Shown here in pieces: positions 30,782-42,558 of a stretch of 64,000 nucleotides of DNA. Source of the stretch: Acinetobacter nosocomialis NIPH 2119 (GTDB taxonomy: Bacteria; Pseudomonadota; Gammaproteobacteria; Pseudomonadales; Moraxellaceae); the NCBI RefSeq assembly GCF_000368085.1, contig NZ_KB849239.1, positions 2,877,705-2,941,704 on the forward strand, written 5' to 3'. The notes below the pieces were generated by a model. It was not told the origin of the DNA, did no database searches, and worked only from the letters and a program-made list of their open reading frames with translations. Positions within the stretch are counted from its first letter, which is position 1. Each line of letters starts with the position of its first letter. A program made the translations under genes and the position numbers.

Positions 30782-31996
30782 ATGGACCAATCTACTACCT
30801 CTAAACCGCGACCCATGACTTCCACACAAGGGAGCTGGTTTGCTATTTTGGCGGTTGCCATTGCAGCATTTGCATTAGTAACAAGTGAATTTTTACCGGT
30901 TGGTGTTTTAAATAGCGTTGCAGCTGATTTACATATTTCTGTCGGTACCGCTGGTCTTATTATTACTGTACCTGGCATTATGGCAGCCATTGCGGCCCCT
31001 CTATTACCTGTTTCAGTAAAACAACTTGACCGTCGTTACGTGCTTATTTTACTGACTGCAATTATGGTGATTGCCAATAGCATTACTGCTTTTGCTGAAA
31101 ACTTTCATGTTTTATTACTGAGCCGCTTAATTTTAGGTATCTCAATCGGTGGCTTTTGGGCCACAGCTATTGCGTTAAGCGGCAAGCTGGCACCTGCACA
31201 TTTGCCTATTGCTAAAGCAACTGCCGTAGTCATGGCTGGTGTAACCTTTGCGACTGTATTAGGGGTCCCGATTGGAACTTGGCTAAGCGAGTTTTATGGA
31301 TGGCGTAGTGCATTTGGTATTACCGCTGCGATCGGCCTTGTTGTACTCGTCCTTCAGCTTATTTTCTTACCAAAACTTTTACCAGAATCAGCCATTCATA
31401 TTCGTGATTTACCTGCTCTATTACGTACGCCCAAAGCACGTAGCGGTATGCTTATTGTTTTATTAATTGGTCTTGCTCATTTCTGTGCCTACAGTTATTT
31501 AGCGCCTTTTTTTAAGAATATTGCAGGGTTCAATGGCACCACTATTAGTTCATTATTATTGCTTTACGGAATTGCTGGTATCTTTGGAAATGCATTTGCA
31601 GGATATAGTGGCAACTTAAATGTTCGTTACACACTCGCATTTGTTGGGACATGTTTTGCAATCGTATTTTTTGGCTTCCCTATCTTTGCTATTCATGAAT
31701 TTGGTGCCATCGTTCTTACTGCGCTATGGGGCTTCGCATTCGGTGCCTTTCCTACCTCTGCCAATATTTGGATGTTTGTACACGCACCCCATGCTGTAGA
31801 AAAAGGTATGCCGCTTTTTGTTGGCATGTTTCAAGTCATGATTGCTACAGGTTCATTATTAGGTGGTTATGTAGTTGATCATTTCAATGAAAATACTTTA
31901 ATTTATGGTGTATTAAGCTTCGTTGCTTTAGCATTAATTAGTACATTTACCTTTGCCAAAGGCTTAAATAATCCTAAAGCGACTTGTGAAAACTAA
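30782..31996 (+). CDS. MFS transporter, DHA1 / arabinose-type efflux permease
   Basis: 404 residues with twelve hydrophobic segments. The N-terminus SWFAILAVAIAAFALVTSEFLPVGVLNSVAADL, with GTAGLIITVPGIMAAIAAPLL, is typical of the AraJ/NepI/PbuE-like branch of DHA1 exporters. Motif A is present in reduced form (LPVSVKQLDRRYVLIL), and LGISIGGFWATAIAL matches helix 4. Motif C-like FATVLGVPIGTWLSEFYGWRSAF follows. These permeases export sugars, nucleosides or drugs. It has a strong ribosome site (TAAGGAT) and is divergent from a TetR repressor; a second regulator, an AraC type, follows 21 bases downstream. Control by both is likely. Confidence 0.9.
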   Translation: MDQSTTSKPRPMTSTQGSWFAILAVAIAAFALVTSEFLPVGVLNSVAADLHISVGTAGLIITVPGIMAAIAAPLLPVSVKQLDRRYVLILLTAIMVIANSITAFAENFHVLLLSRLILGISIGGFWATAIALSGKLAPAHLPIAKATAVVMAGVTFATVLGVPIGTWLSEFYGWRSAFGITAAIGLVVLVLQLIFLPKLLPESAIHIRDLPALLRTPKARSGMLIVLLIGLAHFCAYSYLAPFFKNIAGFNGTTISSLLLLYGIAGIFGNAFAGYSGNLNVRYTLAFVGTCFAIVFFGFPIFAIHEFGAIVLTALWGFAFGAFPTSANIWMFVHAPHAVEKGMPLFVGMFQVMIATGSLLGGYVVDHFNENTLIYGVLSFVALALISTFTFAKGLNNPKATCEN

Positions 31997-32017
31997 AATA
32001 TTATTCAGAGTAAGTAG

Positions 32018-32782
32018 ATGAAAAATGAGGACCAACAATTTTCTTTATTGAATGATATAGAAGTTCATGAGTTTCTATATGAAAAAGAAGATATTGTTCG
32101 TCCTCATGCTTCACTTTGGGGAGATTTTAATTTCAGTTTGAATGGTATTTTGGAAATGCAGGTAGAAGAACAAATCTATTTGTCACCTCCAAGCTATGGG
32201 CTTTGGATTCCACCTCAAACGGTTCATCAATCTACTCATATCGATCATGAAATTCACTATATTTGTATCCGCCTCCACCCTCGTTTATGTCCTATTTTAG
32301 GTAATGTCTGTAAGTGCTTTAGCATTCAGCCTTTCTTTCGAACTCTAGTTTTACAAATTCTGGAACAGCAAAAACAAAATGGAAAACCTGAATATTTAGT
32401 ACACCTTCTGCAAGTTTTATTCGATCAATTACAGCAAGCCACCGCATATTCTCATTATTTGCCACAAACACGACATCCTGTTTTATTGCCAATTTTGGAA
32501 AAGCTTTCAGACCCCTTGTTTTTTAATCACTCTTTACAACAATTACTGCAGAATTTTTCTGTCAGTGATCGCCATTTATTGCGCTTAAGCCAACAAGAAT
32601 TACAACTTTCTTTATCGGAATGGCGTAATAGAGCCAAAATTGTTTATGCCATTCATCAAATTCGACAAGGTATGCCCATTAAACGTTTAGCATACGATTT
32701 GGGTTACCAGCATAGTTCTAGTTTTATTGAATTTTTTAAAAGATATACAGGTCAAACACCTGTTCAAATCAGAAACAATTAG
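32018..32782 (+). CDS. AraC family transcriptional regulator
   Basis: 254 residues. The N-terminal cupin-like sensor (residues about 15-85) has PPSYGLWIPPQTVHQS, a typical AraC arm. The C-terminal DNA-binding domain (about 155-250) is one helix-turn-helix plus the conserved second helix: QLLQNFSVSDRHLLRLSQQEL and IKRLAYDLGYQHSSSFIEFFKRYTGQTPVQIR. The latter contains the family signature (LGYxxxSxFxxxFKxxxGxTP). The gene follows the MFS transporter by 21 bases and is likely co-transcribed, so it may respond to the exported compound. The effector is unknown. Confidence 0.92.
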   Translation: MKNEDQQFSLLNDIEVHEFLYEKEDIVRPHASLWGDFNFSLNGILEMQVEEQIYLSPPSYGLWIPPQTVHQSTHIDHEIHYICIRLHPRLCPILGNVCKCFSIQPFFRTLVLQILEQQKQNGKPEYLVHLLQVLFDQLQQATAYSHYLPQTRHPVLLPILEKLSDPLFFNHSLQQLLQNFSVSDRHLLRLSQQELQLSLSEWRNRAKIVYAIHQIRQGMPIKRLAYDLGYQHSSSFIEFFKRYTGQTPVQIRNN

Positions 32783-32903
32783 ATCGCAGACAGTTTTTTC
32801 TTCTCTTTTTATTTTTTGAACACGAATATTATTGCACTCCTCAAGAATAGCAGTTAAAACAAATGCGTTACTTGATATCAATTACAATCTTCAGGAAAGA
32901 CAT

Positions 32904-33449
32904 ATGACTCAATCTGTATACCATATTCCAGTAAAAGCTATTTCAGGCGAAACGGTTGACCTTGACCAATATAAAGGTAAGGTTTTATTAATCGTAAACA
33001 CAGCATCTAAATGTGGTTTAACTCCACAATACGAAGGTTTAGAAAAGCTTTATCAAGCGAAAAAAGATCAAGGTCTTGAAATCTTAGGTTTCCCTGCAAA
33101 TAACTTCAAAGAACAAGAGCCTGGTTCAGATGAAGAAATCCAACAATTCTGTTCATTAAACTACGATGTTCATTTCCCGCTTTTCTCTAAAATTTCTGTA
33201 GCAGGTGCAGATAAACATCCTCTTTATCAGGCACTGACAACAGCTCAACCAGAACGCATTGGTGATGGTCCTTTCCGTGAGCGTTTAGAAGGTTTAGGCA
33301 TTCCAACAAACCCTGCTCCAGAAGTATTATGGAACTTTGAGAAATTCCTCATCAATAAAAAAGGTGAAGTTGTTGCTCGTTTTGCGCCAAACTTAACAGC
33401 AGACGATGAACAAATTGTAAAAGCAGTTGAAGCTGAACTCGCTAAATAA
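32904..33449 (+). CDS. Glutathione peroxidase family protein (thiol peroxidase)
   Basis: 181 residues from an ATG with a good ribosome site (AGGAAAG). A longer upstream frame exists but lacks any support. The peroxidatic Cys37 lies in NTASKCGLTPQYEGLE and the conserved WNFEKFLI is near residue 142. The second motif reads ILGFPANNFKEQEPGSDEEI. The usual FPCNQF is FPANNF here, so the resolving-type Cys is Ala and the tetrad Gln is Asn. Another Cys (QQFC) two helices later may act as the resolving thiol. It reduces peroxides, probably with thioredoxin. It is transcribed alone, ended by a terminator. Confidence 0.9.
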   Translation: MTQSVYHIPVKAISGETVDLDQYKGKVLLIVNTASKCGLTPQYEGLEKLYQAKKDQGLEILGFPANNFKEQEPGSDEEIQQFCSLNYDVHFPLFSKISVAGADKHPLYQALTTAQPERIGDGPFRERLEGLGIPTNPAPEVLWNFEKFLINKKGEVVARFAPNLTADDEQIVKAVEAELAK

Positions 33450-33467
33450 TTTTTAGCGCAATTTAAG

Positions 33468-33494
33468 AAAAAAGAGTGCTACGGCACTCTTTTT
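33468..33494 (+). terminator. Rho-independent terminator after the peroxidase gene
   Basis: Stem GAGTGC / GCACTC with a TACG tetraloop, A6 upstream and T5 downstream. Confidence 0.88.
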
Positions 33495-33593
33495 ATTGTC
33501 TGGTCAAAATGTTGTTCATTTGCAACAATACCTTATTTCTACATATTTTATGCATATAGTACGCACTTGCTTTACTTGGTATTGTTTGTAGTT

Positions 33594-34193
33594 ATGAAAA
33601 AAGTTTTACAAGGCGCATTTTTTCCATTTGTGATTTTTGCTTCAGGTATGTTGTTACTTGGATGCGATCAGGCACAAGACCATGCTAAGGAACAAGAATC
33701 TGCTCAAACCAATGACGAAGTATCAGAACAAGCAGATGATTCTCAACAAGAAATCGTACCTACCAAAAATAAAGCTGAGTTAAAAAGCGGTAATGTTTTT
33801 TATATCGTTCGTGATGCAGCTAACTTACAGTTAAAGGCAGGCGACTATATTGAAAAGCTTAAAGACACTCAAATTGATGTTGAGCAAGCCATCCAAGATA
33901 AAGATCAACAAGAACTAAAAACAACTGTGACCACTTTAAAACAGCAGTTAAAAGGCTTAAATCAAGCACTATTGACTTTAGATATAAGAAGTCAGGAAGT
34001 TGAAAATATTCGCCAAAACTTACTACAAGCAAACCAACAAGCTTTAAGTATGCCTTTATTAAATGGGAAATTAGAACAAATTGATTTCGACCAAATTGAG
34101 AAGCAACTCAATACCATCCAAATGGATATGGTCAAACTTGCTGCACTGATTATGGCAGGAGATGAAAAGTCTGATTCAAAAACTGATTCTTAA
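33594..34193 (+). CDS. Hypothetical lipoprotein with helical C-terminal domain
   Basis: 199 residues from the ATG of MKKVLQGAFF; the upstream TTG alternative adds nine hydrophobic residues and is less likely. A lipobox LLLGC places the lipidated Cys at residue 24. A Gln/Glu/Asp-rich linker (about 25-65) follows, then three long amphipathic helices: ELKTTVTTLKQQLKGLNQALLTL, SQEVENIRQNLLQANQQALS, EQIDFDQIEKQLNTIQMDM. The composition suggests a coiled-coil bundle, perhaps a periplasmic structural or adaptor protein. No family is recognised. It is alone on the plus strand in front of the convergent atp operon terminator. Confidence 0.8.
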   Translation: MKKVLQGAFFPFVIFASGMLLLGCDQAQDHAKEQESAQTNDEVSEQADDSQQEIVPTKNKAELKSGNVFYIVRDAANLQLKAGDYIEKLKDTQIDVEQAIQDKDQQELKTTVTTLKQQLKGLNQALLTLDIRSQEVENIRQNLLQANQQALSMPLLNGKLEQIDFDQIEKQLNTIQMDMVKLAALIMAGDEKSDSKTDS

Positions 34194-34210
34194 TTTTCTT
34201 TCTAGCAATA

Positions 34211-34237
34211 AAAAAAGCCACCCTAAGGTGGCTTTTT
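34211..34237. terminator. Bidirectional terminator between lipoprotein gene and atp operon
   Basis: Stem AAAAAAGCCACC / GGTGGCTTTTT with a four-base loop in the convergent gap. It ends the atp operon on the minus strand. Confidence 0.88.
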
Positions 34238-34254
34238 CAATCTCGAACCGCGTC

Positions 34255-34674
34255 TTATTGAGCGCGGTTTTTGATTTTACGGATTGTTTCAAGCTGGCCT
34301 GAGATCTCTGAAAGAGATGCCAAAGCAGCAGCTGAGTCCAAATCACTCTTTTGGTTTGCAAGCAATTGTTCAGCATTTTTACGTGCTTCTAAAATTGCAG
34401 CTTCATCCAAATTGTCAGCACGGATTGCAGTATCTGCAAGAACCGTTACAACATGAGGTTGAACTTCTAAAACACCGCCAGATACATAGACGATTTCTTC
34501 TGTACCATTTTCCAACAGAACACGAATCGGGCCCGGTTGAAGCAAAGTTACAAGTGGAGCATGACCTGGCAAAATACCAAGTTCACCACCTGCACCTTTC
34601 GCGATTAACATCGTCACTGCGCCAGAGTAAATAGACTCTTTAACACTTACGACATCACATTGCATAGTCGCCAT
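34255..34674 (-). CDS. atpC: ATP synthase F1 subunit epsilon
   Basis: 139 residues. The N-terminal ten-stranded beta sandwich is intact (MATMQCDVVSVKESIYSGAVTMLIAKGAGGELGILPGHAPLVTLLQPGPIRV), including the LGILPGHAPL motif. A C-terminal helical hairpin (about 90-139) follows; it can inhibit the rotor when extended. It is the last gene of the atp operon and begins 17 bases after atpD. Confidence 0.97.
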   Translation of the reverse strand: MATMQCDVVSVKESIYSGAVTMLIAKGAGGELGILPGHAPLVTLLQPGPIRVLLENGTEEIVYVSGGVLEVQPHVVTVLADTAIRADNLDEAAILEARKNAEQLLANQKSDLDSAAALASLSEISGQLETIRKIKNRAQ

Positions 34675-34691
34675 GAGATGATCTCCTTAAA

Positions 34692-36101
<1,410 letters not shown>

Positions 36102-36116
36102 TCAAACTTAATAATG

Positions 36117-36986
36117 TTAAACGGCAGCGGCACCGCCAACGATCTCGGAAATTTCCTGAGTAATCGCGGCTTGACGCAGCTTGTTGTAAATGAGTTGTAG
36201 GTCTTTAATCAATTGTCCTGCGTTGTCTGTCGCTGCTTTCATCGCGACCATACGAGCTGACTGCTCACATGCAACGTTTTCAATCACACCTTGATAAACC
36301 ATAGACTCGATATAGCGAACCAACAAACCATTTAACAATTCTTCTGCTTCTGGTTCGTAGATATAATCCCAACCATAAGTACGGTTGAGGTCATCGCCTT
36401 CTTCTGCTGGTGCTAAAGGAACAAGTTGTTCTACTTTAGGCTGCTGAGTCATTGCATTAACGAAGCCATTTGATACGAGATAGATACGATCTAATTCGCC
36501 CTTATCAAATGCATCAAGCATAACTTGCACTGAGCCAGTTAACTGTTCCAAACTCGGCGCATCGCCAAGTTGGGTAGTTGCACCAAGCACTTTACCGCCG
36601 TAATTCTTAAAAAACGAAACCGCTTTTTGACCAATTAAAGCAAATTCAACTTCAATTGACTGCTGTTGTTGTGCTTTGACATGCTGCACAACTTTCTTGA
36701 ACAAGTTAATGTTCAAGCCACCTGCCAAACCACGATCTGAAGACACTACGATATAGCCAACACGCTTAACTGGGCGGTCAACCATATAACGGTGTTTATA
36801 TTCAGGGTTTGCTTGTACCAAGTGAGCAATTACACGGCGCATATTATCGGCATACGGACGGCCTTGAGCCATGCGCTCTTGCGCACGACGCATTTTAGAA
36901 GCAGCTACCATTTGCATCGCGCGAGTAATCTTTTGCGTGCTCTTGATACTAGCTACTTTGGCGCGAATTTCTTTTAAATTTGCCAT
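36117..36986 (-). CDS. atpG: ATP synthase F1 subunit gamma
   Basis: 289 residues. The N- and C-terminal helices of the central shaft are conserved: [39 protein letters not shown] at the start and [15 protein letters not shown]...[31 protein letters not shown] sequence at the end. The middle part, [11 protein letters not shown], is also diagnostic. It turns inside the alpha-beta hexamer and transmits torque from the c-ring. It follows atpA by 77 bases, the longest gap between F1 genes here. Confidence 0.98.
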   Translation of the reverse strand: MANLKEIRAKVASIKSTQKITRAMQMVAASKMRRAQERMAQGRPYADNMRRVIAHLVQANPEYKHRYMVDRPVKRVGYIVVSSDRGLAGGLNINLFKKVVQHVKAQQQQSIEVEFALIGQKAVSFFKNYGGKVLGATTQLGDAPSLEQLTGSVQVMLDAFDKGELDRIYLVSNGFVNAMTQQPKVEQLVPLAPAEEGDDLNRTYGWDYIYEPEAEELLNGLLVRYIESMVYQGVIENVACEQSARMVAMKAATDNAGQLIKDLQLIYNKLRQAAITQEISEIVGGAAAV

Positions 36987-37063
36987 ACGCTTAACCTAGT
37001 ATTCGAAAGCCCTTTCGAGCTTCCGAAGGTTGATCCGTGAACCAAACTTAACTAAAACTGAAC

Positions 37064-38608
37064 TTAGTAAGTTTGAGTCGCTTTAAAGCTTTCAATACCT
37101 GCTTTGATTGCTGCTTCGATGTCTTTGTTGTAATCACCAGTCTCATCGATTTGTTTCATCAACGGAGCATATTCAGAACGGAAGTAAGCAATTAACGCAG
37201 CATCAAAGTCTACGATTTTCTTAACTTCTACGTCAGCCATATAGCCTTCGTTAGATGCATAAACAGAAACAGCTTGGTCAGCAATTGAGTAAGGAGCATA
37301 TTGTTTTTGCTTCATTAACTCAGTTACGCGTTGACCATGTTCAAGTTGCTTACGAGTTGCTTCGTCAAGGTCAGAAGCAAACTGAGCAAACGCAGCCAAT
37401 TCACGGTATTGTGCTAAAGCAGTACGGATACCACCAGACAATTTTTTGATGATCTTAGTTTGAGCAGAACCACCAACACGAGATACAGAGATACCCGCGT
37501 TCACAGCAGGACGGATACCTGCGTTGAATAATGATGTTTCTAAGAAGATCTGACCGTCAGTAATCGAAATTACGTTCGTTGGTACGAATGCAGATACGTC
37601 ACCTGCTTGAGTTTCAATAATTGGCAATGCAGTTAAAGAACCAGTTTGACCAGTTACTGCGCCATTAGTGAATTTCTCAACGTATTCAGCAGATACACGA
37701 GAAGCACGCTCAAGAAGACGTGAGTGAAGATAGAATACGTCACCTGGATACGCTTCACGACCTGGTGGACGACGTAAAAGCAATGAAATTTGACGGTAAG
37801 CAACAGCTTGCTTAGACAAATCATCATAAATGATAAGAGCGTCTTCACCGCGGTCACGGAAGTATTCACCCATTGTACAGCCAGAGTACGGAGCTAAGTA
37901 CTGCATTGCAGCAGGATCAGCAGCCGCAGCAGCGACAACAGTTGTATACGCCATAGCGCCAGTTTCTTCTAGCTTACGTACAACGTTTGCAATTGTTGAT
38001 TGTTTTTGACCAATCGCAACGTATACACACTTAATGCCAGAGTTTTTCTGAGCGATAATCGCATCGATCGCCATTGCTGTTTTACCAGTTTGACGGTCAC
38101 CAATAATCAACTCACGCTGACCACGACCCACAGGAATCATGGTATCAACTGATTTATAACCAGTTTGAACAGGCTCGTCTACAGATTGACGCCAAATTAC
38201 GCCTGGTGCTACTTTTTCAACAGCATCAGTTAATTTTGCATCAATTGGGCCTTTACCATCAATTGGGTTACCCAAAGCATCTACTACACGGCCAAGAAGT
38301 TCAGGACCAACTGGAACTTCTAAAACACGACCTGTACAACGAGCTTTTTGACCTTCTTGAAGGCTTAGGTAGTTACCTAAAACAACGGCACCCACTGAAT
38401 CCTGTTCTAGGTTCAGTGCCATACCAAATAAGCCGCCGTCGAATTCGATCATTTCACCGTACATTGCATCAGCAAGACCGTGAATACGCACGATACCGTC
38501 GGATACCATAACAATGGTACCTTCGTTTTTAGCGGTCGCGCTGGTGTCCAGATCTCCGATACGCTGTTTAATGAGCGCACTGATCTCGGATGGATTCAGT
38601 TGTTGCAT
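37064..38608 (-). CDS. atpA: ATP synthase F1 subunit alpha
   Basis: 514 residues when started at [10 protein letters not shown], which has the ribosome site GAGGAAT just upstream; the frame can be read 5 codons further but that Met (MRNSA) has no such site. The nucleotide site is GDRQTGKT near residue 170. The Arg finger region [12 protein letters not shown] and [24 protein letters not shown] are both conserved. It forms the non-catalytic part of the alpha3-beta3 hexamer. It follows atpH by 46 bases. Confidence 0.98.
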   Translation of the reverse strand: MQQLNPSEISALIKQRIGDLDTSATAKNEGTIVMVSDGIVRIHGLADAMYGEMIEFDGGLFGMALNLEQDSVGAVVLGNYLSLQEGQKARCTGRVLEVPVGPELLGRVVDALGNPIDGKGPIDAKLTDAVEKVAPGVIWRQSVDEPVQTGYKSVDTMIPVGRGQRELIIGDRQTGKTAMAIDAIIAQKNSGIKCVYVAIGQKQSTIANVVRKLEETGAMAYTTVVAAAAADPAAMQYLAPYSGCTMGEYFRDRGEDALIIYDDLSKQAVAYRQISLLLRRPPGREAYPGDVFYLHSRLLERASRVSAEYVEKFTNGAVTGQTGSLTALPIIETQAGDVSAFVPTNVISITDGQIFLETSLFNAGIRPAVNAGISVSRVGGSAQTKIIKKLSGGIRTALAQYRELAAFAQFASDLDEATRKQLEHGQRVTELMKQKQYAPYSIADQAVSVYASNEGYMADVEVKKIVDFDAALIAYFRSEYAPLMKQIDETGDYNKDIEAAIKAGIESFKATQTY

Positions 38609-38654
38609 TGCGCTATTCCTCAATCTTTTATTAGTTCAGTCTTCATCATTTGCA

Positions 38655-39191
38655 TTATGCAAGAAGACGAGTACGCATTTTTTCAAGCTTGTTAAGCGCA
38701 GAATCATCTATCACTTGATCGCCTGCACGAATAACCACACCTGCAATCAAAGCAGGATTAACTTCGACAGAAACATTAACTGCTGCCTTGAAGCGTTTTT
38801 CTAACGCATGTGCAAGCAATTGTTCCTGAACAGAAGTTAACGGAAACGCCGATTCAATCACGACATCAACCGTATTGTTATTCTGTGATTTAAGCTGTTC
38901 ATATTCTGCTGCAATTTCAGGTAACAACACTAATCGATCGTTATCTGCAAGAAGTGTCAAAAAGTTAGACACTGCTTGAGATTGATCTTCACCTAAAACT
39001 TTAGCAAAAAGCTTCACTTGCTCCGCAGGAGTAAGTTCAGGGCGATTTAAATAAGCGGAAAATGCTTCGTCTTGCACCGCAGCACTGAGCACTTGTAACG
39101 CATTCGACCAATTGTCTGTTGCACCTTGCTCAGAAGCATAAGCAAATGCTGCTTTGGCATACGGACGTGCCAACGTCAAGAGTTCAGCCAT
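38655..39191 (-). CDS. atpH: ATP synthase F1 subunit delta
   Basis: 178 residues. The N-terminal six-helix domain begins [15 protein letters not shown], the conserved RPYAxAxF signature, with the C-terminal end [30 protein letters not shown] matching delta (GG-V-RxGDxxxDxSxxxRL). It connects the b stalk to the top of F1. The stop-to-start gap with atpF is 12 bases. Confidence 0.97.
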   Translation of the reverse strand: MAELLTLARPYAKAAFAYASEQGATDNWSNALQVLSAAVQDEAFSAYLNRPELTPAEQVKLFAKVLGEDQSQAVSNFLTLLADNDRLVLLPEIAAEYEQLKSQNNNTVDVVIESAFPLTSVQEQLLAHALEKRFKAAVNVSVEVNPALIAGVVIRAGDQVIDDSALNKLEKMRTRLLA

Positions 39192-39203
39192 AATTCGCCT
39201 CGC

Positions 39204-39674
39204 TTAAAGTTTAGCAGCCAGCTGAGACAGCATGGCGTTATGAGCTTCTGCATCAACTTGTTGGTTCAGGATCTTTTCTGCACCAGTCACTGCCAAGGCA
39301 GCTACTTGTTGACGTAATTCTTCGCGAGCAGAATTGATCTCTTGATCAACAACTTCTTTAGCTTGTTGACGAATACGCTCACCTTCAGCCGCAGCTTGAG
39401 TACGAGCTTCTTCGATCAATTGCGCTGCACGACGGTTCGCTTGTTCGATCAATTGAGCCGCTTGTGCTTTAGCTGCATCAAGCTCTTGCTTCACTTGCGC
39501 TTGTGCATCGGCAAGGTCAGCTTTCGCTTTTTCTGCTGCATTTAAGCCATCAGCGATTTTACGCTGACGCTCACTAATCGCATTGATTAGTGGTGGCCAA
39601 ACAAACTTCATGCAGAATGCGACAAAAAACGCAAACGCAATCGCTTGACCAATCAATGTGAGGTTGATATTCAT
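39204..39674 (-). CDS. atpF: ATP synthase Fo subunit b
   Basis: 156 residues. One N-terminal membrane helix (about residues 5-27, [29 protein letters not shown]) is followed by a long charged, Ala-rich coiled coil (about 30-145) with a right-handed-type repeat pattern such as [25 protein letters not shown]. It is the peripheral stalk of Fo. The extensive Ala/Gln/Glu content is normal for b. Confidence 0.97.
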   Translation of the reverse strand: MNINLTLIGQAIAFAFFVAFCMKFVWPPLINAISERQRKIADGLNAAEKAKADLADAQAQVKQELDAAKAQAAQLIEQANRRAAQLIEEARTQAAAEGERIRQQAKEVVDQEINSAREELRQQVAALAVTGAEKILNQQVDAEAHNAMLSQLAAKL

Positions 39675-39712
39675 TGCAATTCCTCAAATAGTGGATTTCG
39701 GAATTAAGCTGA

Positions 39713-39991
<279 letters not shown>

Positions 39992-40042
39992 TTAAATTAA
40001 AAAAATTCAGCCCAACCATCATTTGATAGTTAGGCAATACCA

Positions 40043-40921
<879 letters not shown>

Positions 40922-41022
40922 TCACACCTGGTCAATGTCAATTACTAAAAAGAAGGGAAACGAACATCGGCGTACTGTCGATATCTCGCCACCCTCCAAA
41001 AAATCTTCAATTCTTCTTGTTT

Positions 41023-41421
41023 CTATACTCGTTTTTGTAGACGTGAAACCCAAAAAGGAGCAACCCACGACATCGCTTGAACGAGGATAAAACCAAACAG
41101 CAATGCTAACGGTGATAAAGGTTTAACATTGCTCAAAATCAAAATAAATCCAACGATCATAATTGCAAATTTGCCTAACATGCCCCTATACATGTTAGAC
41201 AGCACTTGTTTAGATGCTCTCGCACCTGCCGTCCTGAAGGATTGCCACGCAAAATAACTGGTAGCAAGCCAGCAGACCAATGCACCAAGTGCCGCACTTA
41301 ATGCTGCTGTCATGTCTTTTATGCTCCACGCCACAAGTGCGGAAACAGGGATCATGCATGCTTGTAAGAAGACCAAAGCTTTTGCTAATCGTCGGTCAAT
41401 CAAGCGACTAGTTTGGCTCAT
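41023..41421 (-). CDS. atpI: ATP synthase subunit I
   Basis: 132 residues with four membrane segments, starting LIDRRLAKALVFLQACMIPVSALVAW and ending in a basic tail (PFWVSRLQKRV). AtpI is a poorly conserved helper for c-ring assembly, and possibly for Mg2+ uptake. Its position as first gene before atpB supports the call. The operon promoter lies about 65 bases upstream of its ATG. Confidence 0.9.
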   Translation of the reverse strand: MSQTSRLIDRRLAKALVFLQACMIPVSALVAWSIKDMTAALSAALGALVCWLATSYFAWQSFRTAGARASKQVLSNMYRGMLGKFAIMIVGFILILSNVKPLSPLALLFGFILVQAMSWVAPFWVSRLQKRV

Positions 41422-41485
41422 TATTTATCCACTCACAGCATAAATGCTTGACAAGTTTAGCTGATGATCGCTTTTAATCGCAGGC

Positions 41486-41514
41486 ATTATAGAGTTACAC
41501 CCCTGAACATGCAA
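41486..41514 (-). promoter_or_regulatory. Probable promoter of the atp operon
   Basis: On the minus strand a perfect -10 TATAAT (41486-41491) with a weak -35 TTGCAT (41509-41514) at 17 bases, about 65 bases before atpI. Confidence 0.65.
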
Positions 41515-41520
41515 TCTTTT

Positions 41521-41543
41521 CCCGACTTTAGTCGGGGTTTTTC
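41521..41543 (+). terminator. Plus-oriented terminator hairpin upstream of the atp promoter
   Basis: CCCGAC-TTTA-GTCGGG followed by G and T5 on the plus strand. Neither neighbour (atpI, znuA) is transcribed in that direction, so its use is unclear. For znuA, read on the minus strand, only the hairpin without a T run is available. Confidence 0.55.
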
Positions 41544-41591
41544 GTGACAGGTGGTGCTGACGCTACAGTCAGCCTTTGTTTACTTTTTATC

Positions 41592-42431
41592 TTACTTTTG
41601 CGTATTTAATACACATTTATCGGTTTTTATCGCCAGTTTCTTCCATGCTGTTACAAAATCGTCCTCATTATTCATACTTTCATCAACGGGTTGGAAGGTA
41701 ATACTGCCCAGTTTCTGATATTGACCTTTTGTTGTGAAACTTTCTGCAAGTAAACACATCTGAGGTTTTGGTCGATTATCATTAAGATACTTAATTTGAG
41801 CTGCTGTAGGTGCAACATGCGGGTCATCCGTTAAAGCACCTGCAAACTTTAAATTAAGCGAGCGTTCCAAATACTGATAAGCATCATGATAAGACCAATA
41901 TGGTTTCCCATTACTTGAGCTATCGTAAGCTTGAGCTGCCTGTAACATATTCCGGGCAAATATATTGGCATTATTCCAATACTTTGCTTTGTTTTCAGGA
42001 TGCTGCTGTGAACGCAAAGCTGCAATAAAAAAGCCAATCCGTACTGCATTGTTTGGCTCCAACCACACATGCGTATCCACAGTATTTGGTAAAGCAGCAC
42101 CACGCGTATTACGCTGCGGCAAAATAGAAAGAATACCACTGTCTAATAAAGAAATTGCTTTCTTATTGTTACTCAGCAGTTTGTTTAGCGGAGCTTCATG
42201 AGCCTTTCCTAACCAAATCACCAAAGAGGCATCATTGATTGCTTTACGATGTGCTGGGGTGAGTTGTACGTCATGTCCACTTTGGCCCTGAAGCAATAAT
42301 TGAGGTTCTTCAACACCTTTGGTAATTTCTTTTGCAATCAAATAGATTGGGTGTGTAGAGACAACCAAACCCTGACTCCAACCTAGCGTACTCAAAAGAG
42401 AGAACATACTGAAAACAAAAACGCGGAACAT
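41592..42431 (-). CDS. znuA: Zinc ABC transporter substrate-binding protein ZnuA
   Basis: 279 residues of the cluster A-I binding-protein family. Signal peptide is about 1-19 (MFRVFVFSMFSLLSTLGWSQ). Three zinc-binding His are placed as in E. coli ZnuA: His53 in GHDVQLTP, His121 in THVWLEP and His182 in SYHDAYQY. Its metal-binding is for periplasmic Zn2+, handed to ZnuB. The usual flexible His-rich loop between the first two His is missing: the segment 85-118 has no His at all. It is divergent from zur-znuC-znuB, with a perfect Zur box between, so it should be repressed by Zur under zinc sufficiency. Confidence 0.92.
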   Translation of the reverse strand: MFRVFVFSMFSLLSTLGWSQGLVVSTHPIYLIAKEITKGVEEPQLLLQGQSGHDVQLTPAHRKAINDASLVIWLGKAHEAPLNKLLSNNKKAISLLDSGILSILPQRNTRGAALPNTVDTHVWLEPNNAVRIGFFIAALRSQQHPENKAKYWNNANIFARNMLQAAQAYDSSSNGKPYWSYHDAYQYLERSLNLKFAGALTDDPHVAPTAAQIKYLNDNRPKPQMCLLAESFTTKGQYQKLGSITFQPVDESMNNEDDFVTAWKKLAIKTDKCVLNTQK

Positions 42432-42463
42432 GACAGACCATCAATTAGTAATAGCTCGAAGCA

Positions 42464-42478
42464 TGTTATAATATAACA
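42464..42478. promoter_or_regulatory. Zur box in the znuA / zur-znuCB divergent region
   Basis: TGTTATAATATAACA, seven-base perfect arms around one A, identical to the core of the E. coli Zur consensus. It overlaps the -10-like TATAAT sequences for both directions. Confidence 0.88.
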
Positions 42479-42558
42479 AAGTTACAAAAATACCTAAGAT
42501 TAATCGAATGAAGCATCGCTTCATGCTAATATTCCATTAAAAATTTGAGGTTATGTCT

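Noticed and set aside
38608..38623. Longer AtpA start (MRNSA)
   Set aside because: The ribosome site GAGGAAT precedes the inner ATG, and [10 protein letters not shown] is the usual start.
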